A stretch of 5,105 nucleotides of DNA from Treponema sp. (GTDB taxonomy: Bacteria > Spirochaetota > Spirochaetia > Treponematales > Breznakiellaceae). The notes under the pieces were generated by a model that saw only the letters and a list, made by a program, of their open reading frames with translations, was not told the DNA's origin and made no database searches. The position numbers and the translations under genes were made by a program. The DNA lies in contig JAISEB010000037.1 of assembly GCA_031264395.1 (NCBI GenBank), positions 1 to 5,105 of the forward strand, written 5' to 3'. Shown piece by piece: positions 4,590 to 5,105 of this stretch. Within the stretch, counting starts at the first letter, position 1, and every line of letters starts with the position of its first letter.

Positions 4590-5105
4590 CTACGAATCAA
4601 AAATACCCGCCACTTCTTTGAGCCGTTCTGAAATGGTGATATGCTGCGGACAGTGTTCCTCACATTGTTTACAGGAAACGCAATCCGAAGCCCTGCCGAA
4701 TTCATGGGCAAGATTGTTGTAATAAGTCGCCTGAGGCGGGGTAAGCCCGAATTGTTTTTGGTCGTTGTAAATGGAGAAATACTGCGGTATGGGTATTCGC
4801 TGTGGGCACCCTTCAACACAATACGCGCAGGCGGTACAGGGAATGGCGATATTACGGTTGATAATTTCTGTTACCTTTTTAATTACTTCCCGTTCCCCGG
4901 TATCCAGTGGTTTTAAGTTGTTCATCAGCGTGGCGTTTTCCGTCAACTGTTCAAGGCTATTCATACCACTCAATACCGTTAGTATACCCGGCAGGGAAGC
5001 GGCAAAACGGATCGCCCATGACACGGCGCTCGCGGCGGGGTTATGGGTTTTGAATAGTTGTTCCGCTTCTTTCGGAAGCGACGGCCGTCCGTAGGATTCC
5101 GCAAT
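4590..5105 (-). CDS. Aldo/keto reductase with C-terminal two-[4Fe-4S] ferredoxin domain (partial, N-terminus off right edge)
   Basis: The minus strand is open from the right edge to TAG at 4592-4590, leaving 171 C-terminal residues. The first part is the end of an aldo/keto reductase TIM barrel: ASAVSWAIRFAASLPGILTVLSGMNSLEQLTEN (written here as motif; the SGM...QLTEN segment is the usual NADPH-contacting C-terminal region). It continues without a break into a ferredoxin-like tail with CTACAYCVEGCP (bases 4838-4803) and CVSCKQCEEHCP (4682-4647), two CX2CX2CX3CP motifs that each should bind a 4Fe-4S cluster; spacing between them is about 40 residues. Such fused proteins are common in anaerobes and are thought to be NAD(P)H- or ferredoxin-linked cytoplasmic oxidoreductases; the substrate is unknown. 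A GTG at 5024 is internal, not the start, because the reductase frame continues upstream to the window edge. The gene converges on glnN, 116 nt from its stop. Confidence 0.92.
   Translation of the reverse strand: MAESYGRPSLPKEAEQLFKTHNPAASAVSWAIRFAASLPGILTVLSGMNSLEQLTENATLMNNLKPLDTGEREVIKKVTEIINRNIAIPCTACAYCVEGCPQRIPIPQYFSIYNDQKQFGLTPPQATYYNNLAHEFGRASDCVSCKQCEEHCPQHITISERLKEVAGIFDS

Noticed and set aside
4641..5094. Plus-strand open frames 4641-4916 and 4771-5094
   Set aside because: They are antisense to the aldo/keto reductase gene, whose eight cluster cysteines make the minus-strand reading certain.

Overview
The window reads as chromosomal DNA of moderate GC content from an anaerobic bacterium. 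The gene set (a Cys-rich flavodoxin-fold protein, an AbiE-type toxin-antitoxin pair, a type III glutamine synthetase, an aldo/keto reductase with a two-cluster ferredoxin tail) fits a spirochaete such as a Treponema, possibly a gut symbiont. That assignment is an impression from protein style, not a database match; Bacteroidota or Clostridia remain possible.

Layout from left to right. Positions 1-559, minus strand: N-terminal 186 residues of an FMN-binding flavodoxin-fold oxidoreductase whose C-terminus lies off the left edge. Positions 560-693: a divergent intergenic region with a candidate promoter for the flavoprotein gene and a small dyad in front of the operon on the other side. Positions 694-1966, plus strand: an overlapping two-gene AbiEi/AbiEii operon (antitoxin-regulator, then nucleotidyltransferase toxin). 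Positions 1967-2352: a long AT-rich, repeat-rich non-coding region ending in a textbook sigma-54 (-24/-12) promoter. Positions 2353-4473, plus strand: an intact 706-residue type III glutamine synthetase (glnN), followed by one or two intrinsic terminators. Positions 4590-5105, minus strand: the C-terminal 171 residues of an aldo/keto reductase carrying two 4Fe-4S motifs, convergent with glnN and open at the right edge.

The most informative signal is regulatory. The glutamine synthetase has a consensus sigma-54 promoter (TGGCAC-N5-TTGCT) 22 nt upstream of the inferred transcript-to-start-codon distance, and about 100 bp further upstream there is a perfect dyad (TTGATA-N8-TATCAA) where an enhancer-binding activator would be expected. 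This points to nitrogen-status control of GSIII through an NtrC-like activator. The same region contains phased CTTTG repeats, a period-9 tandem repeat, an 18-codon minus-strand mini-ORF with a good ribosome-binding site, clustered CGCAA words and a 9-bp inverted repeat. I see no tRNA, rRNA, CRISPR array, transposase or intact insertion sequence. The coding content belongs to known families; no clearly new multi-gene system is visible.
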